The notes under the pieces: model-generated
Told to the model about the DNA's origin: nothing
Databases searched by the model: none
What the model saw: only the letters and a program-made list of their open reading frames with translations
NCBI GenBank assembly: GCA_036768485.1
Contig: JAVLUZ010000142.1
Span: 18,101,735-18,165,734 of the forward strand
DNA length: 64,000 bases
Origin: Mermis nigrescens
Lineage: Eukaryota > Nematoda > Enoplea > Mermithida > Mermithidae
Direction of reading: 5' to 3'
Part shown: positions 57,801-64,000 of the stretch, one piece after another
Layout: each line of letters starts with the position of its first letter
Numbering within the stretch: the first letter of the stretch is position 1
Made by a program: the position numbers and the translations under genes

Positions 57801-58868
57801 GTTTTTTGATGATTTTAGCCATTTTTGTTATGATTTTTTAAAATTTTCCGGCGGTTCGCGTCGGCTTAGTACTTATTTTGATATTAGAAGATCAGTTTTT
57901 ACGCAGAAAGAATTATTGTTCTTATAATGATTTCTCGAGTAATGACATGATAATTTGAAGCTTTATCCAATATTTTAGTGAATATTCTAAAACTTTCCGC
58001 GCTTCGCATCCCTTAGTTGCATTTTATTCAACTCTACGCATTAGTTTATTCAACTCTACAGCATTGCATTTTATTCAACTCTATCGGCGTTTATTATCTT
58101 TGTGCCAATTTTTGTACGGACTGTGCACGTTTTTCATAGAAAAATTTCAAAAGCTTTGCCAATTTCTAAATTTCTTCGCATTAGAAATGATTTTGCTTAG
58201 CAAAAGACGACAAAAAACAATATTTTACGTTTAATGGATGGATTTTTTGGACTATTTTTCGACACTATTATGAAAATTTAAGGTTCCGCCCTCTCCGTGT
58301 CAGAAATTCCTGGATCCGCATCTGACTCTTTATAATTACAATGTATGTTTTTTGTTTTTTGATTACTCACTGTCTCATTTTTATCAAATGGAAACTAAAA
58401 CATAGAAAAGTAAAGAGCAAAAAATAGATAGAAAATAAAAATTAAAAATCAAGATCGGAAATTTAATAGAACTAATAGGAAATTTTAAGAATAAATAAGC
58501 TTTTTGAAAAAGCTAGTTTTATTTTAGTTTTATTCATTTGAAATTCCATCGCTGCTCTTATCACTGCTGATGCGCAAGCACGATGAATCGAGCGTACAGG
58601 TTCATTCTTTAGCGATATGCTTTTTTCAACTTAGAGAGGGCATTCTTTGGATTATGTTTTCATTATTTTTCTTATTTTTTGTTTCTGTATGTTTTTCTGT
58701 TACTGCGTGCTTTTTTGCAGATTACCGAACGTTATATCTGCACTGGATTTCAACGATACGATTCCTGGATTGGCAACACGTTAAGCAATCTTTTCCCGAC
58801 TACGAAATAATCTTGGATTCGTCTGCAGTGCCATCCGAAGTGAAAGCTGATCCAGTGCCCCCTTTCAG
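28138..58868 (+). CDS. AQR: AQR (aquarius / intron-binding protein 160), N-terminal half, 19 exons
   Basis: RNA helicase of the catalytic spliceosome that binds introns upstream of the branch site within the intron-binding complex (SYF1, ISY1, PPIE) and links splicing to intronic snoRNP assembly. Exons: 28138-28203, 28319-28375, 29714-29790, 32496-32616, 32829-32966, 34348-34416, 36422-36616, 38775-38951, 43652-43765, 43978-44084, 46273-46381, 50816-50936, 51004-51096, 51213-51346, 52752-52851, 54224-54394, 54481-54587, 56989-57158, 58721-58868. All introns are GT-AG and codon phases join without conflict. About 758 residues, colinear with recalled vertebrate AQR from its start to the motif PPFR. 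Near-identical blocks include [49 protein letters not shown] and [15 protein letters not shown]. This covers the armadillo, stalk and beta-barrel parts; the GPPGTGKT helicase motor is not in the window. Exon 19 carries a one-base frameshift. Introns are inflated by transposons. Confidence 0.96.
28319..28375 (+). CDS. AQR: AQR exon 2
   Basis: Acceptor TTTATCAG, donor AAA|GTAAGT, phase 0 on both sides. Encodes [16 protein letters not shown], matching the family KYWAP...FD motif (residues 23-41). Confidence 0.92.
28376..29713 (+). other. AQR intron 2
   Basis: Holds one copy of the GCCGTTA...GGGGATTCCCC repeat at about 28578-28770. Otherwise featureless AT-rich sequence. Confidence 0.7.
29714..29790 (+). 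CDS. AQR: AQR exon 3
   Basis: Acceptor GTTCAG, donor TTTAG|GTAATG, ending in phase 2. Encodes [12 protein letters not shown] followed by RVMLLEF, matching the conserved IYEKE...IMLLEFSQYLE helix pair. Confidence 0.93.
29791..32495 (+). other. AQR intron 3 with four MITE copies
   Basis: 29968-30690: TTTGTACA-related family with CGGCGCAAAGCGCCG. 30718-31104: inverse GCACAGCATGGG family. 31298-31600: forward copy of the same. 31615-32040: the AACCGAGTTTTCTCGG...CCTGGTAGGGG family, also at 41030-41390 and 61065-61460. Confidence 0.7.
32496..32616 (+). CDS. AQR: AQR exon 4
   Basis: Acceptor GTTTTTAG. The first base completes a Ser codon from exon 3. Encodes [11 protein letters not shown] and [14 protein letters not shown]. 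Donor AAT|GTGAGT, phase 0. Confidence 0.94.
32829..32966 (+). CDS. AQR: AQR exon 5
   Basis: Acceptor TTTTTCAG, donor GTG|GTAATT, phase 0. Forty-six codons with [18 protein letters not shown] and [16 protein letters not shown], colinear with the family. Confidence 0.93.
32967..34347 (+). repeat. AQR intron 5 with a ~245-bp tandem duplication
   Basis: 33481-33690 and 33725-33940 share GGATGAAAATTGAAAATTTT, GCTTATACCAGT and CCAGACCGGCTGA in the same order and orientation. The remainder is unremarkable. Confidence 0.75.
34348..34416 (+). CDS. AQR: AQR exon 6
   Basis: Acceptor AAATTCAG, donor GAG|GTATAT, phase 0. Encodes [18 protein letters not shown], the counterpart of EVDLIRSQVQQL in vertebrates. 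Confidence 0.95.
34417..36421 (+). other. AQR intron 6
   Basis: Dominated by one GGCGCG-hairpin repeat copy (~34935-35880) interrupted by a solo LTR. 36130-36180 carries the GGGTAATACCCCC terminus of the same family. Confidence 0.7.
35183..35683. mobile_element. Solo LTR, 501 bp
   Basis: Ends TGTAAAG...CTTTACA (TG..CA), flanked by ATAT on both sides (35179-35182, 35684-35687). Removing it and one ATAT restores the repeat as seen at 39748-39790 and 42898-42935 (AATATCTTCGCTGCTTT). A related sequence with GGGCACCCG lies near 48008. Confidence 0.85.
36422..36616 (+). CDS. AQR: AQR exon 7 (3' boundary less certain)
   Basis: Acceptor TTTTTTCAG. Encodes [17 protein letters not shown] and [19 protein letters not shown]. 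The only donor that keeps frame with exon 8 is ATG|GTTTTC at 36617, a weak consensus; the stronger-looking site 18 bases earlier would create a stop after splicing. The start is confident, the end moderate. Confidence 0.85.
36617..38774 (+). other. AQR intron 7
   Basis: Contains a hAT MITE (37352-37795), an inverse GCACAGCATG copy (~37900-38130) and a forward copy (~38142-38530). Otherwise AT-rich. Confidence 0.7.
37352..37795. mobile_element. hAT-like MITE, 444 bp, perfect 8-bp TSD
   Basis: Ends CAGGTCCGTATCCAGAGAT and ATCCTAGATACGGGCCTG. Direct repeat TACTTACA at 37344-37351 and 37796-37803. No ORF. Confidence 0.92.
38775..38951 (+). CDS. AQR: AQR exon 8 (5' boundary less certain)
   Basis: Encodes [20 protein letters not shown] and [17 protein letters not shown], one of the best conserved blocks of the N-terminal region. 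The acceptor is either CCGGCGAG at 38774 or GATTGAG at 38780; both are in phase 0 and differ by two codons. Donor CAG|GTATTT. Confidence 0.9.
40100..40544. mobile_element. TTTGTACA hAT-like MITE, 445 bp
   Basis: Ends CAGTGTTTTTTGTA and GAAAAAAACACTG. TSD GTTTTAAT/GTTTTAAC (7 of 8). Two CGGCGC-type hairpins inside. Confidence 0.9.
42173..42563. mobile_element. 391-bp near-perfect palindrome (Tc1/mariner-like foldback MITE)
   Basis: The whole element is one inverted repeat centred at ~42368 (GGAAGCGCGGCGCGCTTCC). Ends CAGTGGTCGCCATGAAAG and its inverse, flanked by TA on each side (42171-42172, 42564-42565). TA duplication and CAGTGG ends fit Tc1/mariner MITEs. Confidence 0.92.
42608..43055. 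repeat. Dispersed ~450-bp repeat with CGGCGCGAAGCGCCG hairpin
   Basis: Best copy of the family also at 39454-39906 and 34935-35880. Starts AAGATCGAAAGTTCAGGGGG, hairpin at ~42898, ends GGGGTAATACCCCC...ATGTGTGG. Confidence 0.85.
43652..43765 (+). CDS. AQR: AQR exon 9
   Basis: Acceptor TTTTGTCAG, donor CAA|GTTTGT, phase 0. Encodes [14 protein letters not shown] and [14 protein letters not shown]. It follows the longest intron of the window (4.7 kb, filled with MITEs). Confidence 0.92.
43978..44084 (+). CDS. AQR: AQR exon 10
   Basis: Acceptor GTGTTTCAG, donor CTCAG|GTGACA, ending in phase 2. Encodes [20 protein letters not shown], less conserved but colinear with family [30 protein letters not shown] matches the following VDTRESLVKFF block. 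Confidence 0.9.
44085..46272 (+). other. AQR intron 10
   Basis: Contains the 44720-45015 MITE, a GGGGTAATACCCCC fragment at ~45045 and a degenerate hairpin repeat at ~45765 (CGGCGCGAATCGCC). The rest is AT-rich. Confidence 0.65.
44720..45015. mobile_element. hAT-like MITE, 296 bp, perfect 8-bp TSD
   Basis: Ends CAGGGCCGCATTTAG and CCTGGATAACGGGCCAG. Direct repeat CATATAGC at 44712-44719 and 45016-45023. Confidence 0.9.
46273..46381 (+). CDS. AQR: AQR exon 11
   Basis: Acceptor CGTTATAG. The first base completes Ser from exon 10. Encodes [17 protein letters not shown] and [10 protein letters not shown] (family FDKEFLLELLV). Donor TTG|GTTAGT, phase 0. Confidence 0.93.
46562..47005. mobile_element. 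TTTGTACA hAT-like MITE, 444 bp, perfect 8-bp TSD
   Basis: Ends CAGTGTTTTTTAC and TATAAAAAACACTG. Direct repeat CTCAAAAC at 46554-46561 and 47006-47013. Hairpins at ~46692 (eroded) and ~46777. Confidence 0.93.
48175..48589. repeat. 208-bp tandem duplication
   Basis: 48175-48382 and 48383-48589 are nearly identical (AGAGTTGACATTAGATT start, AATAGCTTCGTTA end). Each copy ends in the small palindrome TAACGAAATAGCTTCGTTA. Confidence 0.95.
49410..50045. repeat. Three tandem copies of the GGCGAAAACTTGC / GAGCTGTTAC repeat
   Basis: Units of ~200 bp share TTTTTGGCGAAAACTTGC, CCATTTTTAGG and an ACATGTAAC-type terminus. Related single copies at 28578-28770, 38995-39225 and, inverted, 55745-55965 and 61465-61560. 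Confidence 0.75.
50816..50936 (+). CDS. AQR: AQR exon 12
   Basis: Acceptor ACAAATGAAG, donor GAAG|GTATGA, ending in phase 1. Encodes [18 protein letters not shown] and [19 protein letters not shown], an AQR hallmark. Confidence 0.96.
51004..51096 (+). CDS. AQR: AQR exon 13
   Basis: Acceptor TTTCTTCAG, donor ACGT|GTAAGA. After a 67-bp intron the phase-1 G is completed to Gly and followed by [20 protein letters not shown] and FQLFRLEST, nearly identical to the family. Confidence 0.96.
51213..51346 (+). CDS. AQR: AQR exon 14
   Basis: Acceptor TTTTGTTTAG, donor GAA|GTATGT. Encodes [20 protein letters not shown] (Tyr split across the intron) and [16 protein letters not shown]. Confidence 0.97.
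51347..52751 (+). other. AQR intron 14
   Basis: Nothing beyond a C-rich fragment of a MITE near 52085-52345. Confidence 0.55.
52752..52851 (+). CDS. AQR: AQR exon 15
   Basis: Acceptor AATTCTTAG, donor GAAG|GTGAGA, ending in phase 1. Encodes [20 protein letters not shown] and RAEWEG, matching [20 protein letters not shown]. Confidence 0.95.
52950..53173. mobile_element. MULE-like MITE, 224 bp, perfect 10-bp TSD
   Basis: Inverted ends CATTTTTGGGCAATAGCC / GGGCTATTGCCCAGATG plus AGCCCGTCCA/TGGACGGGCT. Direct repeat TGATTGGCAC at 52940-52949 and 53174-53183. A 9-11 bp duplication is typical of Mutator-like elements. Confidence 0.85.
53573..53989. mobile_element. TTTGTACA hAT-like MITE, 417 bp
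   Basis: Reads CACGGTTTTTTGTATTCGG to TACAAAAAAAAACACTG; inverse orientation to the 40100 copy. The left terminus is mutated and its TSD is not clear. One hairpin (TTCGGCTTCGCGCC) has lost part of its stem. Confidence 0.88.
54224..54394 (+). CDS. AQR: AQR exon 16
   Basis: Acceptor CTTCCAG, donor TTTG|GTGAAT, ending in phase 1. Encodes [14 protein letters not shown] and [20 protein letters not shown], a beta-barrel segment almost identical to other AQR proteins. Confidence 0.97.
54481..54587 (+). CDS. AQR: AQR exon 17
   Basis: Acceptor TTTCATAG after an 86-bp intron, donor GAA|GTGCGT, phase 0. Encodes [20 protein letters not shown], colinear with RPNLRGESRTFRVFLDPNQ. Confidence 0.94.
54606..54804 (+). 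repeat. (ATT)n microsatellite, ~200 bp
   Basis: Over 60 ATT triplets with a few AAT, ATG and GTC interruptions. Confidence 0.98.
56574..56968. mobile_element. TTTGTACA hAT-like MITE beside AQR exon 18
   Basis: Ends CAGTGTTTTGTGTACAAGG and CGAATACAAAAAACACTG. TSD CATCAAAA/CATTAAAA (7 of 8). Ends 20 bp before exon 18. Hairpin shortened to CGGCGCCG. Confidence 0.9.
56989..57158 (+). CDS. AQR: AQR exon 18
   Basis: Acceptor AATTTTTAG, donor TCGAA|GTAAGC, ending in phase 2. Encodes [36 protein letters not shown] and AAHYSK. A MITE ends only 20 bp before this exon. Confidence 0.97.
57159..58720 (+). other. AQR intron 18
   Basis: 57726-58320 is a MITE-like block from CAGACTTAGGGGAGTGG to CCTGGATCCGCATCTG without a matching duplication. 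The rest is AT-rich. Confidence 0.6.
58721..58868 (+). CDS. AQR: AQR exon 19 with a one-base frameshift
   Basis: Acceptor TTTTTTGCAG, donor TTCAG|GTATCG. The incoming frame reads [13 protein letters not shown], then hits TAA 8 codons later. One frame over, from 58762, the sequence reads [20 protein letters not shown] and then PVPPFR, as the family requires (LDFNDTFLSIEHLKASFPG...PPFR). The single A at 58761 is surplus. Either an assembly indel or a real lesion; because the flanking codons are conserved I favour a sequence error. Confidence 0.9.
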
Positions 58869-58903
58869 GTATCGTTTTATGCACAATTCATTTAGGATCG
58901 ATG

Positions 58904-60685
58904 CAGTGATCGGACCGAGGCCTCGGCCTCGGCAAGGCTCGGCGTTTTTTGAAGCCTCGGCCTCGAGCGTCGAAGGCGAAGTTGAAAAGTGCCGAGGTGC
59001 CGAGGGTTAAGATCAAATTTGAATAAGTTTAATATATTCGTTGAATATTAACTATTTAGAATGTATGTATCTGCAGTACAAGGGCTGTTTTTTGCCTATT
59101 GGCTTTTCTTATGTTTTTAGGCGCGTACCCAGTTACACCAAGTTACATACAGCGAAGTGTCAATTGATATTCATATGATGACTAAGATTTTATTCTCATG
59201 CTCGTTACATGGATCGGAAAGTACAGTGCATTTTCCGTCATATTACCTATCACATCAGAATTGGATGACCAGGGGCGAATTCGAGGAGGGCGGCCGCCCT
59301 CATTGACCAAAAATATTTGGCGAGATAAAGAATGGATATGCAATTTGCAATGATTTTTGACCATCAGTAACCATAATTTTTCGAATTCATGTAGGTTTCG
59401 AAACAATTTTAACAGCAGAAACAGCTATTTTTGCATACTTTTCTTCTATTTTAAATTAAGAATTTCGAAGTTTCGCATCAAATGCTATAAATACATGAAA
59501 TCAAGCAGTAAATCATGCTTCTAGACGTCTATCCGCCTTAATTTCACGATTATCCGGCGCGTCGCGCCAGATTTTTGTTAAAGTCAAAGAAATTTAATGA
59601 TTTTTCGCACAAAATTGTCGGAAATTTTTAAAATTAGTAGAAAAAATATTGCGTCAAAAGTGATTTTATGTTAAAGTAAACAATGTAAAACACCGAAAAA
59701 ACGCTATTTCAGCGCGTTAAGGGATAATTTTCGGACCTATTTTTGACTGTTTTTTGGAAAAGTTGGGATAGCGCCCTTCCCTTGAAAAAATCCTAGATCC
59801 GCTACTGTGGATGACAGAAGAAGTGTGTTTAAACATGCATTACTGCAAAAGCGAGCACAAAAATGGCTGCAGTTCTGTCTTTACATAGCTTATTTCGTTT
59901 GTTAGTTTATTTCTTCGACACTGTTTTCTTATTTATAAGTAAAAAACATTTTAACTGCTTGTTCAGCCACATTTTTATTACTTTTCCAAGTCTTCTCAAC
60001 GGCAACTTGTTAAATTAAAGATGCTTTCATGCTGCTGACTTTATTCAATAAATCCTTCACACATTTAATCTACTATTATTGAAAATAAGAATGAATTGTT
60101 TGACGTATTATGCGTTCCAATTCCACTTTCATTAAAATACTTGTATGTCTGCACGAAATTTTTGTTCTCTGAAGTAGTGTTCTCTCAGTCATTGTTTTTT
60201 ACTTAAGCGATTCAATTTTACTATATCCGTATTTCTTAATGTCGATTGTATGAAATAATCAAAAACTCCTTTTGTAAAGCACAATCTCAAAGCAGTTGCT
60301 TATAATAGTGTGACTTTAATGAATCTGATAAAGGATGACGACGACGATGACGCGCTAGCACAACAAGGCGAAATAGATGAGGCTAAGTCTGATTGAGATG
60401 AATCAGATTTTGATGATAAATTATCTGCTTCATCAGATTGGAATAAGAATTCTGGCTAACAGCAATAAGCATTTGTTTTAGTTCGACAAAGTGTTTAATA
60501 TTACATTATTCTCTAGCTCATGTGCATACAAATTATTCTAAGAGTACTATTTATGGGTGTAGTGGCATGTAAGCTTGACCCTCGGCATTACCCTCGGCCT
60601 CGGCCTCGGCAAGGATTTTAAGTCGCCTCAGCCTCAGCCTCGGCCGAGGCTGAGGGTCCAAAAAGTACCCTCTGTCCGATCACTG
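58904..60685. mobile_element. hAT-like element with CCTCGG-rich ends, 1.78 kb
   Basis: Perfect terminal inversion CAGTGATCGGAC / GTCCGATCACTG. TSD GATCGATG (58896-58903) and GATCGGTG (60686-60693), 7 of 8. Subterminal GGCCTCGGCCTCGG repeats. Near 60330 an acidic coding-like scrap (DDDDDDALAQQGEIDEAKSD) may be a transposase remnant. Confidence 0.88.
59270..59807. mobile_element. hAT-like MITE nested inside the 58904-60685 element
   Basis: Ends CAGGGGCGAATTCGAGG and TCCTAGATCCGCTACTG. Perfect TSD TGGATGAC at 59262-59269 and 59808-59815. 538 bp, with a CCGGCGCGTCGCGCC hairpin at ~59554. Confidence 0.92.
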
Positions 60686-60693
60686 GATCGGTG

Positions 60694-62007
60694 TAAAGGT
60701 TTGACGATGATTCACGAGTGGGTAATTTTAAATTGATAATGTTTAGACTACTACACACACATTAGCGTGTATGTTGTTTATTTTTTCATTGAGTTAAAAA
60801 ACCTGATATCTTGCCTGTCGTTGTGCACTTAATTGGACACGAATCTAGCTTTTTCATCCATTTGAAGGTGAGTTATATAGCCGAAATGACGCTCTTCTTT
60901 GTCTTCGTCTGCCTTGTACATACATTTTCATTGGTCCTCAGACTAAACTTTCATTCATATTTTCTTCAGGCGATTGGCAGCTTTTGCAATCTTAGCTTAA
61001 AATTAGCACTCAATGCATATTCGGTTTACATACATAATAATGTACCTCATACATACAAATGGTCAAAAGTTCTGGAGAGGGGGTAAACCGATTTTTCTTG
61101 GGGGGGGGTGGGTGGGGTGGGGGCTAAGTGAGTAATTTAGTTCGTTATTTGATGTCAAATTTTGATACAACATTCGTTGTTTTTTATTCTTCGTAAATAT
61201 TTGTGGCTAATTTTGCATGAAAACAAATGAAAATAAAGTCGAACATCACACATCAAATATATGCGAAATAATGGGAGAAAAGTGTCTGGATGAATGAATT
61301 GAAAAGTCTACGGCTCGAAAAATAAGCATACGTACTTGAAATAATACTTTTAGACGTCGTTTGACGTTTTGTCTTTGTTCGAGCAGTAGTTTTGCGTCAG
61401 AAATGGCCTGAGGGGTATATGCTTCTCGAAAGTCATGGTAGGAGAGATCGCGTCGTATCCCCAAAACATGTAACGGCTTGAAACTTTGAAATTTTGGGAG
61501 AGGGGTCCCCGGCCATTTTTAGGGGAAATTGTGATAAGCTTCGTTAATTATTGACAAAAAAATTTGATTTTTTTCAAATCGGGTGTGGGGAGGGCCGCCA
61601 AACCCCCTTGGCCGAAAGAAAATTTTGGAAGGTAAGAAAGATCAAAAAACCGCATGTATTTGTCATAAAATCTTCAAATCTTCGGCGCTAAGCGCCGAAT
61701 GTGGAAGTATTTTCTACAGTTTCGGTCAAGCGCGACCAAAAATGACCTTTTTAAAGCTTTTTGAGTAAGAAAAAACTTTTCGAAAAAAGTTCGAATTAAA
61801 TCTTAAAAAATAGGCGGAAGGATGTTTAGAAGCTTGATTTATCCCTATTTCTTGTATTTTCACGAACGTCGAAAAATTTTATAAATTATGCTTGAAAATA
61901 GTAGAAATTTATGCTGAAATAGCTGTTTCTGCTCTTGAATTTGTTTTAAAACCAATTTCATAAGCCAAAAATGACTTCTAGGTCGCCAAGAAAGTAAATA
62001 AAGGTCA
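60694..62007 (+). other. AQR intron 19, middle part
   Basis: 61065-61460 is a CCTGGTAGGGG-family copy. 61465-61760 is an inverse GGCCATTTTTAGG repeat and a CGGCGCTAAGCGCCG hairpin (~61684). No AQR exon 20 recognised. Confidence 0.6.
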
Positions 62008-62015
62008 TTTGTAGG

Positions 62016-63039
62016 TAGAGGTGCACCGGTGCCGCTTTTTTGCCGGTGCCGGTGCCAATTTAAGCGCTATATTTTGTGAATGAAAATTTTTAAGATATAG
62101 TGTGACAGTAGTGCAGATCCATGTAAGATATATCGCTTAATAATTGCTGTCATGCATGTGCTATATTTTCATCCAGGTATTTTTAATTTTCAACCGCATA
62201 TTAATTGGTTTCATCGATATCTCTCAACCTAAAATGACCGAATTGTATGCATATATGTATGCATTATTCAGCATGGAAATTCTGTTGGCTAGCCAACCTG
62301 AAAAGTTTTTAAACTGCTTTGCTGGGCTTAAAACCATGAAAACTGTGCGTCAAACACCATTTTCTGGCGCTTCTGATATTCTTCTTTCTAGATGTGACAA
62401 CAAAAATTTATTGAAAAATATTAATGTAACTGAAAGGAATATTGTCAAGAAACGAATATTTGGTGCGAAGCGCAGAATTCAGCCGAAAGATCAATCGAAG
62501 CGTTTTAAACTGCTCATTTTTCTATGGGTTTTCGGAAATCGGAAATTGTTATCAGCAGCATTTTTCGGGGTCAGCATAGGCGTCATTACATGACATTAAT
62601 CCTCTCCAACGAGGACCTATATATATGCTTGCGTGCACAGAAGTATTTTATCGGTTCCAGCTGTTCACAAATTACAATGTCGACTGTATAGTTCATAATT
62701 TCATTTTCAGAACTAGATAATTTCTATTATGTCAAGTCAAGTAGCCGAATTCCTACCTTGATTTAGGAATATTTACGATTTACTCAAATGATGAAACAAA
62801 CCACTACGAACAATACATATAGTTGAGCGTAACGAGCATCAATGTCTGTATTTATTTATCTTAGAAAGTCAATAATGGAATAATAAGTTAAATCGTTAGA
62901 GAAACATTTGAGATGATTGACTTGAATCCTCTTCTGCGTTTACTAATTGGCACCGGCGTCGATGCCAGCCTAGCACCGGCCGGTGCCAGATACCTGGCAC
63001 CGGCGCCGGTGCCGGTGTCGGTGCTGGTCCCATCCCTAA
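62016..63039. mobile_element. hAT-like element with GGTGCCGGTGCC-rich ends, ~1.02 kb
   Basis: Ends TAGAGGTGCACC and GGTCCCATCCCTA (inverse TAGGGATGGGACC), with TTTGTAGG (62008-62015) and TTTATAGG (63040-63047) flanking. The interior open frame at 62144-62593 (149 codons) matches nothing I know and is probably incidental. Confidence 0.75.
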
Positions 63040-63047
63040 TTTATAGG

Positions 63048-64000
63048 TATTATCCGGCGCAAAGCTCCGGAAAAATTTGAGAAATTAGAACACTGACGGC
63101 CAAAAATCATTGCAAATTACATATCCTTTCTTTATCTCGCCATTTATCTTGGGCCAATGGGGGGCCGCCCCCCGTTCCTCCTTAAATCAGCTCCTGCATA
63201 TATGATTCTCTAGTGTGTATGTGCGATGTATCTAATTAATTAGCTAATCGTGCATGTCCTTCATTGATTTCTTAAATATGTTCAGCGGCATTGTGCATGG
63301 GTGGTTCTCTTAGGTGACTTCGTATCACGTGTGCAAAGTTGATTTTAGCCAATAGCGTTTTTCTGATCCAGCGAAAATCGTTCTGTAAAAGAACGAGAAT
63401 AATAAACAATTAGATGAAGCATTTTGCGCGAAACTATAATGCATAATTCAGCAATAGTACGTATAAAAATTAATTTTTCGCTGTACGTCAACTTTTTTGC
63501 ATGCACAAGCCTCACTTCTCCCTGTTAAGCAAATATAGGTTCTCGTCTTCCTTTTGTGCTACTCGCTGCAGTGTATTCCTTCTATTGATATATTATTTTC
63601 AACGAATCAAATTAACATAAAATTCTTATCATACATGGTCAGCAACCAAGTTTTATGGAGTTCGATGGAGAAAAATCGCGCAAAAACAGATACAAAAATT
63701 CAATTTGGTTGGACTATCGGATTCTGGGGTGGGGGTCCGGATACCCAGGCCTCCTACGTCCATATGTGGTCGACTTGAAATCGCTGAACATCTTTTTCAC
63801 TGAATAACTGTTTATTTAAGCCAATTTTGTTGTACTCAGAAGATAAATATTACATTACCATCTGCTCGTCATCCGAACGCTTTGGGATGTGCTGTCATAC
63901 TTTATTGTTTGATTTCCGACATTTAATGTGGATTGATTTCTTCCAGTTATGTTTGTCCACAGAAATCTGAAAAATAATTGAGAGTGAGCTGCTGTATAGA
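63048..64000 (+). other. AQR intron 19, right edge
   Basis: 63050-63195 is a GGGGCCGCCCCCC/CTTAAATCAGCTCCTG MITE fragment with an eroded hairpin (CGGCGCAAAGCTCCG). Nothing else recognised up to the window edge. Confidence 0.5.

Noticed and set aside
58869..58880. Possible U12-type donor GTATCGTTTT after exon 19
   Set aside because: One mismatch to the minor-spliceosome consensus and the acceptor lies outside the window; cannot be supported.
58570..59010. 146-codon open frame over AQR exon 19
   Set aside because: It merges intron, the frameshifted half of exon 19, and the CCTCGG-rich transposon end; not a gene.
60795..60869. Open segment ending in LPVVVHLIGHESSFFIHLK with a perfect GTGAGT donor, a possible AQR exon 20
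   Set aside because: No acceptable acceptor in the phase required by exon 19 and no similarity to the AQR region after PPFR.
60961..61050. Possible exon after TTTCTTCAG (AIGSFCNLSLKLALN)
   Set aside because: No match to AQR or another family and no linked exon; chance open frame.
62144..62593. 149-codon open frame inside the GGTGCC-rich hAT-like element
   Set aside because: No transposase motif, BED finger or homology that I can recognise; composition follows the AT-rich background.
1..64000. CRISPR arrays, bacterial operons or phage genes
   Set aside because: No regular short direct repeats with unique spacers; spliced AQR, LINE and Penelope-like elements show an animal nuclear genome.

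Overview
This is a repeat-dominated animal nuclear genome window. It is AT-rich and has GT-AG introns, several retroelement classes, many small inverted-repeat transposons and one 100-N scaffold gap (6614-6713). The only host gene I can support is the 5' half of AQR (aquarius, the intron-binding spliceosomal helicase). It lies on the + strand from the ATG at 28138 to exon 19 ending at 58868 and continues past the right edge. The set of transposons suggests an invertebrate, probably an arthropod. That is inference, and I cannot name a species.

Left part (1-28137), no confident host gene. From left to right: GTGTAAAG-type dispersed repeat; a palindromic tandem array; a 764-bp foldback element; a decayed retrotransposon gag; a Penelope-like element (RT plus GIY-YIG, minus strand) bracketed by two direct copies of a ~325-bp terminal block with a tRNA-like segment and a hammerhead-like core, the second running into the gap; a ~2.1-kb foldback with TTCCAAG/CTTGGAA arms; a 3.2-kb GTGTAAAG array; GC-rich hAT-like ends; a nearly intact two-ORF LINE (PHD-finger ORF1, 922-residue EN-RT ORF2) at about 14.9-18.8 kb; and a deeply nested zone at 19.5-24.1 kb of minisatellite, TTTGTACA-type hAT MITEs and a third element inserted inside one of them.

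Right part (28138-64000): 19 AQR exons give about 758 residues of the N-terminal armadillo, stalk and beta-barrel region. The RecA helicase domains lie beyond the window. Introns reach 4-5 kb because they are filled with the same MITE families. Several copies have exact or near-exact target-site duplications: 8 bp for hAT-like elements, 10 bp for a MULE-like one, 4 bp for a solo LTR, and TA for a 391-bp perfect-fold palindrome.

Two themes stand out. A short hairpin, CGGCGC-GAA-GCGCCG, recurs about 30 times across otherwise different repeat families. Single-base frameshifts interrupt otherwise conserved reading frames (AQR exon 19, LINE ORF1 in an A7 run), so indel errors in the assembly should be considered before calling these genes broken.
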